DNA of 15,123 nt from Lojkania enalia. Lineage: Eukaryota > Ascomycota > Dothideomycetes > Pleosporales. Position numbers and translations under genes: made by a program. The stretch lies in assembly GCA_010094045.1 (NCBI GenBank), contig ML986952.1, forward strand, positions 1 to 15,123, in the 5' to 3' direction. Position 1 is the first letter of the stretch. Each line of letters opens with the position of its first letter. The notes beneath the pieces are model-generated. The model was not told where the DNA came from. It saw only the letters and a program-made list of their open reading frames with translations, and did not search any database. Positions 1 to 8,583 of this stretch are shown here, piece after piece.

Positions 1-131
1 ACTAGTAATAGTACTATAAATTATATTAGATAGAGATAGTAAAAACGCTTAGTTTAGAATACTACTAGATATATTTATATTATTTATTTTTTAATTAATA
101 GGCGATCGGCTATTTAATAATAAACTTATCT
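1..131 (+). pseudogene. TLH-like element copy A, internal fragment
   Basis: This is the left-most piece of the TLH-like array. It aligns without gaps to 13469-13599 of copy D and to about 8785-8915 of copy B, so it is the coding stretch just after the Ser/Asn-rich linker and before the recombinase-like region. It runs in from outside the window and stops at base 131, where the leader of copy B begins. In B and D the homologous sequence continues with a T-rich run instead. The translation contains RIP-type stops. It is too short to show a domain on its own, and its identity rests entirely on alignment to copies B and D. Confidence 0.85.
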
Positions 132-467
132 TATCTAATATAAGATAATAAATTAGGCCCGATTTATAACAGATTAGGTATAGTACTATAGTACTATACC
201 CGAAATAGGTTGTTAAAAGGGGGCGATTTATCTAACTATTACCCCCCTAATTTATTTATAACTAGTACTTTAACTATAATACTTTATATATAAAAACTAT
301 TTAGTAGAGTCTATTTATTCTACTTATAATACTATATTATCGCACCTATACTAGTATAAGGCTATAATAAGGCTAGAAGGATATAGTTCTACTAGGATAT
401 ATAGATACTTAAACTAAGAGTGTAATACTATATCTATAGTAAAAAGACCTATATATAAGTAAGTAGA
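132..467 (+). other. 5' leader of TLH-like copy B (non-coding)
   Basis: This 336-base leader precedes the inferred mutated start codon at 468. It begins TATCTAATATAAG, the same point at which copies C, D and E begin. It contains a perfect 24-bp palindrome (177-200), a G-run and C-run pair (GGGGG near 220, CCCCCC near 243), and a TATA-like TTTATATATAAAA near 283-295 that is unchanged in B, C and D. The TATA-like box is weak evidence because RIP generates TA-rich strings everywhere. No long reading frame was recognised here. Confidence 0.7.
177..200. repeat. 24-bp perfect palindrome in TLH-like leader
   Basis: The 24 bases run from GGTATAGTAC to GTACTATACC and equal their own reverse complement. 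The same segment occurs at 10900-10923, 12057-12080 and 15053-15076 in the other leaders, with a few transitions. It could form a cruciform or hairpin, or be a dimeric protein-binding site. No function is known from the sequence. Confidence 0.85.
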
Positions 468-1329
468 ATAGTACTATTATTAGAGGATATTAAAAACTAT
501 TTCTACTATCTACCTAAGTACTATATTCTAATATATAAAGAATACGTAACTACTATATTAAATATTAATATATATCTACAGTACTATTATAGTATAATAA
601 TAGAGTAGAGGAGGGTAATTATTAAGTATACTTATTAGTAGCTAATTAAACTAGTAAAGAACGTTTAGCTACCTACACCATTTAGGCAACTAATACTAGA
701 ATTAGAAAAGCTGCTAAATAGGTTCTAGTATAAGTAATTTAGATACTATATTACTACTAATATTAATATACTATATATATATCTAAAAAAGAAATATAAG
801 TAGGTATAGATAGGTAATAAAAGTAGGCTCTATTAGAAGGTTAAAGTATAAATATTCTTTTAGGCTAGTAGGCTGTAGTAATATTTTATTATTAATATAG
901 GTAACTATAACTATAAGCTAGCTATTTTTTATATAGAGGCTAATATTATATATAATTAGTTAGCTAGGTTTAAGTTTATAAAGTAGAGAGAAGAAGAGAA
1001 AGTATAAGTTATAAATATAGAGGTAGTAAAGACCGATAAAACTAGGTAGTTTAAGTAGATAGAGTAGCTAGAGTATCTAGTAAAACGGAATCGAGTATAT
1101 CTTATATATTAGATCCAGCTGCCTAACTAAAATAAGGTAAAACTTTAGTAGGCGGTAAAGCTAGTTAAACTATTAGTTAAGTAGAGTATTAGAGGGTTAT
1201 TATTACTTATATAAGAGATAAGACGGTAGTTTAGAAGTACTTAGTAATATAAGATAGATAGGTGTCTGCTTACTTAACTATAGAACCCTAAGAATTAGGC
1301 GGTATATACTAGCTATATTATTAAGTTTA
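468..1329 (+). pseudogene. TLH-like protein N-terminal part, copy B (OrsD-like)
   Basis: This is the first exon-like part of the TLH-like frame in copy B. The inferred start is ATA at 468, a probable RIP product of ATG, followed by residues V-L-L-L-E-D-I. The next conserved-looking stretch resembles the OrsD family (cysteine/histidine segment seen at the N terminus of many fungal helicase-recombinase proteins): Y-L-P-K-Y then V-Y-K-E-Y, a run ending near L-Q-Y-Y-Y, and later W-L-P-A-P-F-R-Q-L with an allowance for TAG as Trp. The frame stays aligned with copies C and D and is broken only by TAA/TAG codons expected from Gln or Trp. It is interrupted at 1329 by the retrotransposon. The OrsD assignment is from motif memory, not a database search. 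Confidence 0.72.
1325..1329. repeat. Left target-site duplication GTTTA
   Basis: GTTTA precedes the TG of the left LTR and is repeated at 8521-8525 directly after the CA of the right LTR. The uninterrupted site in copy D (13205-13209) carries one GTTTA, which confirms a 5-bp duplication made by the retrotransposon integrase. Confidence 0.95.
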
Positions 1330-1608
1330 TGTAACAGTATAGGTAAGATAATAGGTCTAAATACGGTACGAATCTACTTAGAGGTATATAGGAGTGCGTA
1401 GGGGATTAGGGACCTAGGAATTCTATTAACACCTATAAGCCTTATACAAAAGGATATAGAAGAACTACTAAGCTACTTATAAGAGAGTGTATAACTATAT
1501 ACGGAAGGGAAAAGGGGTAGAACTAGGGGTAAGATAAGATAAGTAAAAAGCTTTAAGATAAGATTATATATAAAGCTTTTCGTATAACAATTTCTTTATA
1601 TTATTATA
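1330..1608 (-). repeat. 3' LTR of the gypsy element
   Basis: This 279-bp repeat is identical in length to the right LTR (8242-8520), with about 28 differences that are all transitions and no gaps. It starts TGTAACAG; its inner end is TATTATTATA, corresponding to CATCGTTACA in the other copy. It is the 3' LTR because the coding strand is minus and the polypurine tract lies beside it. The divergence reflects RIP and cannot be used to date the insertion. Confidence 0.96.
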
Positions 1609-1610
1609 CT

Positions 1611-1621
1611 ACCCCCCTCCT
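1611..1621 (-). other. Polypurine tract
   Basis: On the minus strand this reads AAGGAGGGGGG, separated by three bases from the first base of the 3' LTR. A purine run here primes plus-strand DNA synthesis in LTR elements. It fixes the element's orientation independently of the coding evidence. Confidence 0.85.
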
Positions 1622-2099
1622 TATAGGCTGATAGTCCCTATCTACGCTGGTTTGAGAGGGAATTAGGGCTATTACAGATAGGTTCTAGTATAAAGAAATT
1701 TCTTTAAAAAGGTATTTACTAGTAAGAGCTAATACGCGTAGTTACTTATAGAGATATATTTATTAATATAATATTAAGTAAGGTTTTCGCGGTGAGTGTA
1801 ATTAACCTATATATCGGCTAGTAACTACTATTATAATAGTTTATTAATATTACAATTTCGTCGCGTATAGTAATAAGCGTTTACCAGCCTTAGTATATTA
1901 CTAGGTCGCTGTTAACTGAGCTTCCTTAACCAAATAATAACTTCTACTCCGTATATATTATTACGCGTCCCTAAAACTGTTAATTATTAAAGTATTACTA
2001 ACGCCTTATAGAAAAATTAATTAATATACTACTCCGCCCGCCTCCTAGAGCTTCTTTAAAGATCTTTTAGGTTATCTATCTTTAGGCTATATACGCGCT

Positions 2100-2111
2100 C
2101 GCCCGCGGGCG
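2100..2111. repeat. 12-bp GC-only palindrome
   Basis: The bases CGCCCGCGGGCG equal their own reverse complement. The site survives in very TA-rich surroundings because it has no CpA or TpG target for RIP. It may be a remnant of a regulatory site upstream of the + strand frame, or just a chance GC patch. Confidence 0.5.
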
Positions 2112-2197
2112 GTATATAATATTTTCCTTTTAGTCTCTAAGATTAAAAAAATACGAGTATTATACCTTATAAAATAAAAAGTATAACCCCGTACAAA

Positions 2198-2668
2198 TCG
2201 TATCTAATACTAGTAGGGTACTTACTACTAACGTACTTATAGATCCCCTCTTACTATAAGGAGGAGTTTCTAGTCCTCCGGGGCTATCTTAAACTATAAG
2301 TAGCAGCCTAATACGTAGGGGATAAGAAGAATAAAAAGGTAGCCTTTAAGGCTATTTCGGAGTCCGCTTACAGCCTAGCGCTTATAACCTAGGTTGTAAA
2401 GAGTTAGAAAGATAGCCTTTCTACAGCCAGTATCTAGGTAGCTTTATTCTACTAGGGTACTAAGTTGCTCTATTAGGTTTCGGCCCTAGAAGCTCTAATA
2501 TCTAGCTTTTAAGCTGATATCGCAGCGCTCTTAGGCGGCTAAAAACGAGGTGGGAGAGGTTTAGGGGGAGTCCGGAGGGAAAAAAGGGGAAGGAGGGTAG
2601 AGGAGGAGAGAACTAGGGAGGTATCTAACAGCCTACTATTAGACCCTCCAGATTCTATAAAGAAGTAA
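2198..2668 (+). pseudogene. Probable extra ORF of the retrotransposon, opposite strand
   Basis: I do not recognise this protein. One + strand frame stays protein-like for about 157 codons, with ten internal TAA/TAG codons that could all be RIP products of CAA, CAG or TGG. Visible segments include E-E-F-L-V-L-R-G-Y, then a region rich in A, S, L and K containing S-A-L-E-A-L-I-S-S-F (helix-like), then a basic tail rich in G, R, K and E (near 2540-2620), ending D-P-P-D-S-I-K-K before TAA at 2666. The start is unresolved; ATA codons upstream could be mutated ATG. It ends 43 bases from the pol stop, tail to tail. The opposite strand here would be proline-rich and lies beyond the pol stop, so the + reading is preferred, but with moderate confidence. 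Opposite-strand frames between pol and the 3' LTR are known in some plant gypsy elements. Confidence 0.45.
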
Positions 2669-2819
2669 TTTTGGGCCTATACTTTAGTTTTTAAATCTAC
2701 TACTCAACTCTTATACGTTATTATCTACCAGGTAATCTATATTCTCTATACTATTCTCGTATACCTTAATCTATTTAGTTAGGGCTCTTAGAAGTCCTAG
2801 CTAATTTAGATACTTATTA

Positions 2820-2985
2820 TAAAAAGCTCTTAGCTTATAAAGCGAACCTATAAAATTTAAGGCTTTATACTAGACTAGATTGGGATTATATCCTACCCAT
2901 TTTACACGGTATTTAAGGGTCTTATAATACAGCTTACTAGCCAGTATTTCCTTAACCTCCTACTCTTCTACCCCCTTAATAGCGA
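2820..2985 (-). other. Chromodomain at pol C terminus
   Basis: Minus-strand residues K-G-V-E-E-stop-E-V-K (2954-2980; the stop replaces Trp) and V-K-W-V-G-Y-N-P (about 2882-2905) match the conserved ends of chromodomains (E-W-E-V-x-x-I ... V-K-W-x-G-Y). In chromoviruses this module directs integration to marked chromatin. The aromatic cage position in the first motif is now a stop. Confidence 0.9.
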
Positions 2986-3039
2986 TAGCGGGTGGTTTCG
3001 GAGCTTCTTACCCTAGTAGAGGGTCTTAAGAGTTCTTAT

Positions 3040-3200
3040 ATAATAGGTTTGGTGCGAAGATATTATATATTCTTAACCCTAGGAGTAGCTGTAAATAGTA
3101 CAAGTTTCCAACCTATTCTAGTACTTTAAAAGGGCCCTCCTATTAATTGGATAGCTTTCAGCTCGGTCTCTAGACTGTAAGGTTCTTAGTATTTAGATAG
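3040..3200 (-). other. Integrase C-terminal GPY/F module
   Basis: The minus strand reads R-P-S, then K-L-S-N with stops, then E-G-P-F-K-V-L-E (GPF near 3126-3140), then G-N-L-Y and L-L-G-L-R-I. This matches the GPY/F module between integrase core and chromodomain in Ty3/gypsy chromoviruses. Confidence 0.88.
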
Positions 3201-3399
3201 ACTATATTACTAATCTACTAATTAATTAGTTACTAGTAATAGTTAATAATAGATTATATATAATTTTAAGCCTTCTTAATATTAGCCTTTATAGTTTCCT
3301 AGGCTGTATATATATAAGTTACTAGAGCTAAAGCGTCCTTACGATTTAATTTATCTGTTATAGTAATAAGATTAATAGAATATTTTCAATCCTAACTCT

Positions 3400-4180
3400 A
3401 ATAAGGCTTAAATCTATATAGGATCTAATACGGAGATATTCTAATAGTTGTATAAGGTAGAGTTGCTTATACTCGGTCGATTATAGGTAATAGAGAACTC
3501 TAGTTGTTCTGGTAGAAGGATACGAAAGGGCATAGTCTCTAATTAATATACTTATTTATAATCTCTATCTGTCCGTTAGTCTCTTTATAATAAGTAGTAG
3601 ATAGTTTAATCTTTACGCCTAAGATATAGTAGAATTCGGACTAGAAACTAGATATAAACTAAGATTCTTAGTCTAAAATAATAGTTTTAGGTGTATAGCT
3701 AAAGCGGTATACCTATTAAATAAATAATTCGGCCATTCCCCTTACGTTAATTATATAATAGTAGGGGATAGATACTACTTATTTAGACAGGCGATCGATT
3801 ACTACTATAATCTAATTGTATCCGGACTTATCTATAGGAAAATCCTTAAAGTTAATATATAGGTACTATATTAGTTAATTTAGTATAGAAAGTAGGTAGA
3901 TAAAACCTGGGGTTCGGGTTTATATCGGATAAGCTTTATAATATAGAATATAATTCTGTATATATCGTTTATAAGTAGCCTCTATACCCTTCTAATAGTA
4001 CTTCCGGGATAGTAACTAATAGATTTTAGTAGCACTTAGGTATGCGGAGGATACTTAGTTATAAGCCTCTTATATAAGTCGCGTGTAAAGGCCTAAATCT
4101 AATAGGATATATAAGCGATTATTATAGAGGAGTAGTCTATTCTCTATCTAATACTTATAGGATAGAAGTATACGTTTCTA
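3400..4180 (-). other. Integrase: zinc-binding remnant and DDE core
   Basis: The core is clear: N-F-K-D-F-P-I-D-K-S-G-Y at 3818-3853, I-D-R-L-S-K, T-I-I-L-D (D at 3671-3673), L-G-V-K-I-K-L-S-T-T-Y-Y, and G-Q-I-E (E at 3563-3565). The last two catalytic residues are exactly 36 codons apart, giving the canonical D-x35-E. The first catalytic Asp is Asn (AAC at 3851-3853), a RIP-type change. The HHCC zinc-binding part should lie at about 3950-4180 but its Cys and His codons are mostly lost, and only the Y-Y-P-G stretch is recognisable. Confidence 0.93.
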
Positions 4181-4429
4181 CGTAAAAGAGGCTCGGTTTT
4201 CCTATAGTAATATATTAATCAACTCCAGAGAGTCTAGTAATATAACCTACTCCTAGCCTTTAATAACATTTAATATAGCTGCTTAAGTTGTTATTTAAGT
4301 AATATAGAACTAGGCTAATTCGGCATTAATTCGGGGGTAAAGTTAATATAGTCTAAATAGGACTCTCAACCGGTTATTAGTTTAAACTACTTTTAAGTTT
4401 TCTATATCTTATTCGCAATAACTAAGGAT

Positions 4430-4810
4430 GTCTACTCTAGCGTTATTTTTACCTAGAGTGTATTTAATTCGGAACTAATACTAAGCTAATTCCTCGGTCT
4501 AATAAACTTAATAAGTATTAAGTACCTTTATAGTTATAAAATATTTGAGTAAACGATAATTAGTATATACTAGAGTCTTAGTAGCTATTAAAGTAAGTTC
4601 TACCCTCTATTACTTAAACGTAGTAACAATTGCGAATAGTTTCTTATTATAGATCTCTTAGTTTAGTTCTAAACCGGATAGAACCTTACTATAGAACGTT
4701 ATAAGGTACTATTTTCTGTTAGGATATTTCTATAATAGTACTCCTACAACTATTCTATTAGAGGTATTAGTTTCTATTTTTATTTCTAACGCAGGGTTAA
4801 AGTAGTAGAG
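4430..4810 (-). other. RNase H domain
   Basis: The minus strand reads E-I-K-I-E-T-N-T-S-N-R (normally E-T-D-A-S), then V-G-V-L-L, F-Y-S-K-V-L-S-G-L-E-L-N, I-Y-N-K-K-L-F-A-I-V, V-Y-T-N-Y-R-L-L-K-Y-F (normally T-D-H at about 4553-4570), and I-K-Y-T-L-G-K. These are the ordered motifs of gypsy RNase H. Two metal-binding Asp positions appear as Asn. Confidence 0.92.
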
Positions 4811-4989
4811 AGTAGGTATACTTAATAGAGCTGACTTTAATTTCTTAAAGGTAATATCATATTCTAAAGTCTATATAAAAGGGGTTATAGGGCTCTATAG
4901 TACGATAATTAGCTTTACAACACGCGAGAATTCCGGTATAAACTATTAATAGAATCTAGTAAAACCTAAGAAGGATTTCACACCTATTA

Positions 4990-5570
4990 TAGTAGTAGGT
5001 AGCTACTAGTTACGCAGTACTTCTACCTTCTCTAAATTAACCTTAAAGCCTTTATTTAAAAGAATATAGCTAAGGTATTTAGTTTAGATAATATAGAATT
5101 CGCTCTTCTTAATATTAACTTATAACCCTACTTAATATAATCTCTTAAGAACTTTCTTAACGTAGATAGTGTATATCGCCTTATCTTCTAAGTAGATAAA
5201 GATGTTGTCTAGGTAAGCGATATAGAAGTTATCTAGGTAGTCGATTAGTACGTTATTTATATAGCGCTAGTAAGTTGCTAGACTATTATATAATCTAAAA
5301 GGTAGAATTTTACACTTATAGGTTTTATATCGAGTCTAAAAGGTAGTATATTTCTTAGAACTAGGGTCTATTCTAATCTTATTAAAGGCTGCGCGAATAT
5401 TAAACTTAGTAAAGATTACTACTTTAGTAGGCCTAGATAGGAGTTTATCTATATATAGTATTAGATATATATTCTTACGGGTAAAAGTATTAAGTTTATA
5501 ATAATCTACGTAGATATATAGGTTGCTATTAGATTTATAGATATAAAGGATTGGAGATATAAAAAGGCTT
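4990..5570 (-). other. Reverse transcriptase domain
   Basis: The minus strand shows Y-I-Y-V-D-Y-Y-K-L-N (VDYYKLN at 5489-5509), K-F-N-I-R-A-A-F (5384-5407), P-F-R-L (5291-5302, normally PFGL) and A-Y-L-D-N-I (5201-5218, normally YLDDI). Catalytic Asp of motif A is Asn (5399-5401) and the second Asp of the YLDD box is Asn. Both changes are G-to-A on the coding strand and would abolish polymerase activity. Confidence 0.95.
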
Positions 5571-6489
5571 CGATTCTATTTAATATACCTATACTATAGA
5601 TTATCTATAATATACTTCTTAGTTACCTCTAGCTCCTTAATATTCTGCTTGTACAACGGGCTGTAACTATTAAGGAGGGGTTCTATAAGAATAATCTTAT
5701 AATTATAAAAGTAGTATTCTAGTAATTAATAAGCCGCAGTTTTACTAAATATATTCTAATATCTATAGTATTTAGATAGCAATCGGAGATTTACTAGTAC
5801 TTTATTTTCAGCCTTATCTTCTAGCTCTAGGGCTTACTTGTCTTTAATCAGCCGCTTAATTTCGTATAGAGATGTGGAGAAAAACTCGTTCTCTTTCCTC
5901 TTTATATTAAAGTAGAAAGTATTAGCTAAGATAAAAGTAATAATAGGAGAATAGACTTTCTTCGGATCGGGTTTAAACTTTATTTTATACAGGCGTATAG
6001 AAGCTCTAAACTTATTTAAACTATAGGCTATAAGAGACTAATATAGTTTTAGCAGTCTTAGTAGATTCTTAATATAATAGATAGTCGGACTGCAGGACTG
6101 CCGATACTAGTCCTTTTCCTATAAAACGTCGCGTTGCCGGATATCTAGCTCTACTTTCTTATCGCGTACTAGCTAAGTTAATTGTATAAGAAGAGGAGGT
6201 AAAGGATTATAAATAGCAGGATACTTAGAGGGCTATATAATCCAATTCTTATCTATATCTAGCAGGAGTTAAAAATAACGTAACTATTTAATGCTAATAA
6301 TACAATCTTAAGTACCTAGATCTATAATAACAAATAGATAGTTTTAGATAGTTCTCCTATTAATTTACAAGTATAAGTAGATATACTAATTAACTAAGGT
6401 TTAGATTCGGTCCTAAAAACCTTTAACGGTGATTTTAAAGGGTAAACGCTATATCGATATATATAAAGCTTAAGAGAGTAATCTAGCTA

Positions 6490-6600
6490 CTGTAGAATTA
6501 AGGAACAGGAAGTCTTAAGTACTAGTATTAATAAGGGCGTTTAGTTGTATACTAACGCCTTTTAAATATAGAATAGTAGAGATTTAGAAGTACTTTTCTC
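6490..6600 (-). other. Aspartic protease active-site region
   Basis: The minus strand reads I-S-T-I-L-Y-L-K-G-V-S-I-Q-L-N-A-L-I-N-T-S-T, whose end (6518-6538) sits where retropepsins have A-L-x-D-T/S-G-A. Asp is replaced by Asn and Gly by Ser, both by G-to-A. The downstream flap is not clear. Confidence 0.75.
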
Positions 6601-6624
6601 TAAATAAATATAATAAATTAATAT

Positions 6625-7848
6625 TTAATAAGTCGTACTTACTTAAGCCTAGGATAGAGAGTTTTCCTAAACGTCTCTATTTCCCACCCAAGAACTATCT
6701 AGGTGGTACTTATTTGCGTCTAGAAACTCTTCTTCCTTAATCTTCTCTTATTTAACCTCTATCTCTTATACTTTAAAAACTATATATTCGTTTATAAAGT
6801 ATTCTAGTTTACTATAGTTATAGTAATTTCCTAGGATCGTATACCTTTCAGGTGCGGGAGTCTTACTAAGTTATTAGGGAGCGATTATAGTAGAATAAGG
6901 TATTAATACTAGGGTAGATCGGGATAGTATTAGATTATAGGTTACTTTAGATAAACTCTTAGAAGCCTTCTAATACCGATTCGAATTTGTTTTAGCAGCA
7001 ACCTATAGGCTAACAGTTCGTTCTAGAAGGTTAGGAATACTCCTCCTTTCTATATCGTAGGCTGTTAAGTAGGCGACTATAGTATTAAAGGAGCCTTTCT
7101 ATATAAGCTTAAAGCTAAGGTTTAGTATCCTCAGGCTGGGGAGAATCTTATCCTATAGGTAGAAGAACCACTTAAATTAGGGTATAGATCCCCTAATAAC
7201 TATACTAATAAAGCGAGCTTTAAAAGTTAGGAATACTTCTCTCTTATTTATCTTTAGGACCTGAAACGCCTGTTACACCTCTATCTCTTTATTACCTATA
7301 ATAAAATACGATCGTAGAAGTAAAATCATTTCTTTAGTATTCTTAAACTAATACTAGTCTGATTCGGCTAGGTATTTTAGCTCTAGATACCCTTTTATAG
7401 TACTAGAGGTATATTCTTATACTAACGCTATACGTGTACGCTCTATCTAATAGTAATCTATATTAATCTTAAATCGGTCCAGGATTAAGGCTCGCTATTA
7501 TTTAAATATAGGTTTATTACTATCTATAAGACTTTTAATCTTAAGCGTATATTTAGTAAGGTAGGCTTAAGGGGGCTTAAGGGTAGCTGAGAGGTTTCTT
7601 ACTAGGAGAGTTATAAAAGTTTCTTAGTATATTATCAGTTCTGATTCGGTGGTTTATAGAGGTTAATTAAGACTAATAGTTCTCTATTATATTAAGTATA
7701 TAATCTCCTCTTATAAAATTGTAATTTGTTCCTTAAGGGTTTATTTATTTTAATTTCCCTCCGAATTAGATAGGTTCTTTATTATAGGCCCTATAGAGAG
7801 GGGTCCGCCTGTCGCAGGGCCCCCTATAAGAGATAACAGTTGTTCTAC
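6625..7848 (-). pseudogene. gag: gag remnant with degraded CCHC zinc knuckle
   Basis: The minus-strand frame runs from V-E-Q-L-L-S-L-I (about 7825-7848) through an E-Q-I-T-I-L-Q-like helical stretch, a capsid-like segment (near 7150-7350, for example F-K-A-R-F-I-S-I-V-I-R-G-S-I-P), to a zinc-knuckle position at about 6785-6835 reading Y-Y-N-Y-S-K-L-E-Y-F-I-N-E-Y. The Tyr residues stand where C-x2-C-x4-H-x4-C would be, as expected from TGY-to-TAY and CAY-to-TAY changes. Gag packages RNA and builds the particle. The start is uncertain: an in-frame ATA at 7888-7890 could be a mutated ATG. A TAA at 6625 ends the frame but may itself be RIP-derived. pol follows in the -1 frame. Confidence 0.85.
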
Positions 7849-7890
7849 ACGCGTAGATAGAAGTTTACTCTTACTATAACTTACGCATAT

Positions 7891-8241
7891 ATCGGTTCTA
7901 ATATAGGAATTAGAAGGTAAATTATAGTTAGATATCGGCGGTTGCCTCCGATTCTGATAGGTTATTAGTAGTCTCCGAGTTTCTACCTAGGCGTACTCTA
8001 CGCAGCTTTTCTAAAGACAATCCTAATCGTAGAAGATAGGAAGTTTCAAACCTAAAGGCTTCGGTTAATAGAAGGTCTTTAAAATCCTATCTAGGTAACT
8101 AAATAATTTAATATAATAGTATATAAGTATTATAACCTAAACTAAATCGGGCGTATCTTAAACTTAGATATATTTAAATAAACAATCGATGCAATATTAT
8201 TAAAGAGGCTATTACTAGCAGTATTAAGTTCTTCTATATAA
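7891..8241 (-). other. 5' leader between gag and 5' LTR
   Basis: About 350 bases with no supported frame. Next to the LTR it carries the 13-base probable primer-binding site. The rest contains nothing I can recognise; the gag start may lie a little inside this interval. Confidence 0.5.
8227..8239 (-). other. Probable self-priming primer-binding site
   Basis: Two bases inside the 5' LTR, the minus strand reads ATATAGAAGAACT. Its exact 13-base complement lies within the LTR at 8366-8378 (and 1454-1466), in the same transcript. No tRNA 3' end is recognisable. This is the arrangement of Tf1-type self-priming, where the 5' end of the mRNA folds back as primer; the Tf1/sushi chromoviruses are known for it. 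Confidence 0.7.
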
Positions 8242-8520
8242 TATAACAGCGTAGGTAAGATAATAGGTCTGAATACAGCACAAATCTACTTAGAGGTATA
8301 TAGGAGTATATAGGGGATTAGAGACCTGGGAATTCTATTAACACCTATAAGCCTTATACGAAAGGATATAGAAGAACTACTAAGCTACTTATAAGGGAGT
8401 GTACAACTATATACGGAAGGGAAAAGGGGTAGAACCGGGGGTAGAATAAGATAAGCAAAAAACTTTAGGATAAGATTATATATAAAGCTTTTCGTGTAAC
8501 GATTTCTTTACATCGTTACA
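8242..8520 (-). repeat. 5' LTR of the gypsy element
   Basis: This is the 279-bp partner of the left LTR. On the coding strand it runs from TGTAACGATG to CTGTTATA, the last bases being a RIP form of TGTTACA. It should hold U3, R and U5. The segment complementary to the primer-binding site (8366-8378) suggests that transcripts begin near 8378, giving a U3 of about 142 bases. Confidence 0.96.
8366..8414 (-). promoter_or_regulatory. Inferred LTR promoter and transcript 5' end
   Basis: On the minus strand a TATA-like GTATATAG (8407-8414) lies about 30 bases upstream of AGTTCTTCTATAT (8366-8378), the segment that pairs with the primer-binding site. In self-priming elements that segment is the first bases of the mRNA, so transcription is predicted to start near 8378. 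The TATA-like box alone is weak in this TA-rich sequence. Confidence 0.4.
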
Positions 8521-8525
8521 GTTTA
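8521..8525. repeat. Right target-site duplication GTTTA
   Basis: This is a direct copy of 1325-1329, immediately after the terminal CA of the right LTR. Sequence beyond it continues the TLH-like frame of copy B. Confidence 0.95.
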
Positions 8526-8583
8526 TCTACTACTTTCTCTATATTATTACTAATAAAAAAGCTTAGGCTATATAGTTTAGCTA

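Larger units (their letters stand above)
1609..2197. other. Non-coding interval between 3' LTR and extra frame
   Basis: About 590 bases with no frame I can support on either strand. It starts with the polypurine tract and holds a GC-rich island near 2030-2115, including a 12-bp perfect palindrome at 2100-2111 followed by the TATA-like TATATAAT at about 2113-2120. If the + strand frame downstream is real, this would be its upstream region. That role is inference. Confidence 0.4.
2711..6657 (-). pseudogene. pol: pol polyprotein remnant (PR-RT-RH-INT-chromodomain)
   Basis: A single minus-strand frame can be followed from about 6657 down to a TAA at 2711-2713, broken only by RIP-type stops. In order it encodes a retropepsin-like segment, reverse transcriptase, RNase H, an HHCC/DDE integrase, a GPY/F module and a C-terminal chromodomain. 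It lies in the -1 frame relative to gag, and the two overlap around 6625-6657, which suits a programmed -1 shift but could also be an indel. The polyprotein would process into enzymes that copy the RNA in virus-like particles and integrate the cDNA. At roughly 1,300 codons its length is normal for a chromovirus. Domain positions are given in separate entries. Confidence 0.95.
1330..8520 (-). mobile_element. Ty3/gypsy chromovirus LTR retrotransposon, RIP-inactivated
   Basis: This is a full-length 7191-bp element on the minus strand. It has matching 279-bp LTRs that begin TG and end CA with 6-bp inverted ends (TGTAAC/GTTACA), a 5-bp target duplication, a polypurine tract, gag, and a pol in the order protease, reverse transcriptase, RNase H, integrase, chromodomain. 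That order and the C-terminal chromodomain define a fungal chromovirus of the Tf1/sushi/Maggy type. It is inserted in the TLH-like gene of copy B. All domains carry many premature stops, and key catalytic residues are mutated in the RIP direction, so it cannot be autonomous. About 1.1 kb between pol and the polypurine tract is longer than usual and may hold an extra gene. Confidence 0.97.

Noticed and set aside
240..260. Polypurine/polypyrimidine tract of a second LTR element in the TLH-like leader
   Set aside because: The CCCCCC run recurs in every TLH-like leader, but no LTR pair or pol is associated with it.
2198..2668. Minus-strand coding extension of pol through this region
   Set aside because: Pol has a plausible stop at 2711 just after the chromodomain tail, and the minus reading beyond it is a low-complexity proline-rich string without known motifs.
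8200..8241. tRNA primer-binding site
   Set aside because: No recognisable tRNA 3'-end complement starts at the LTR border; the internal 13-base complement explains priming better.
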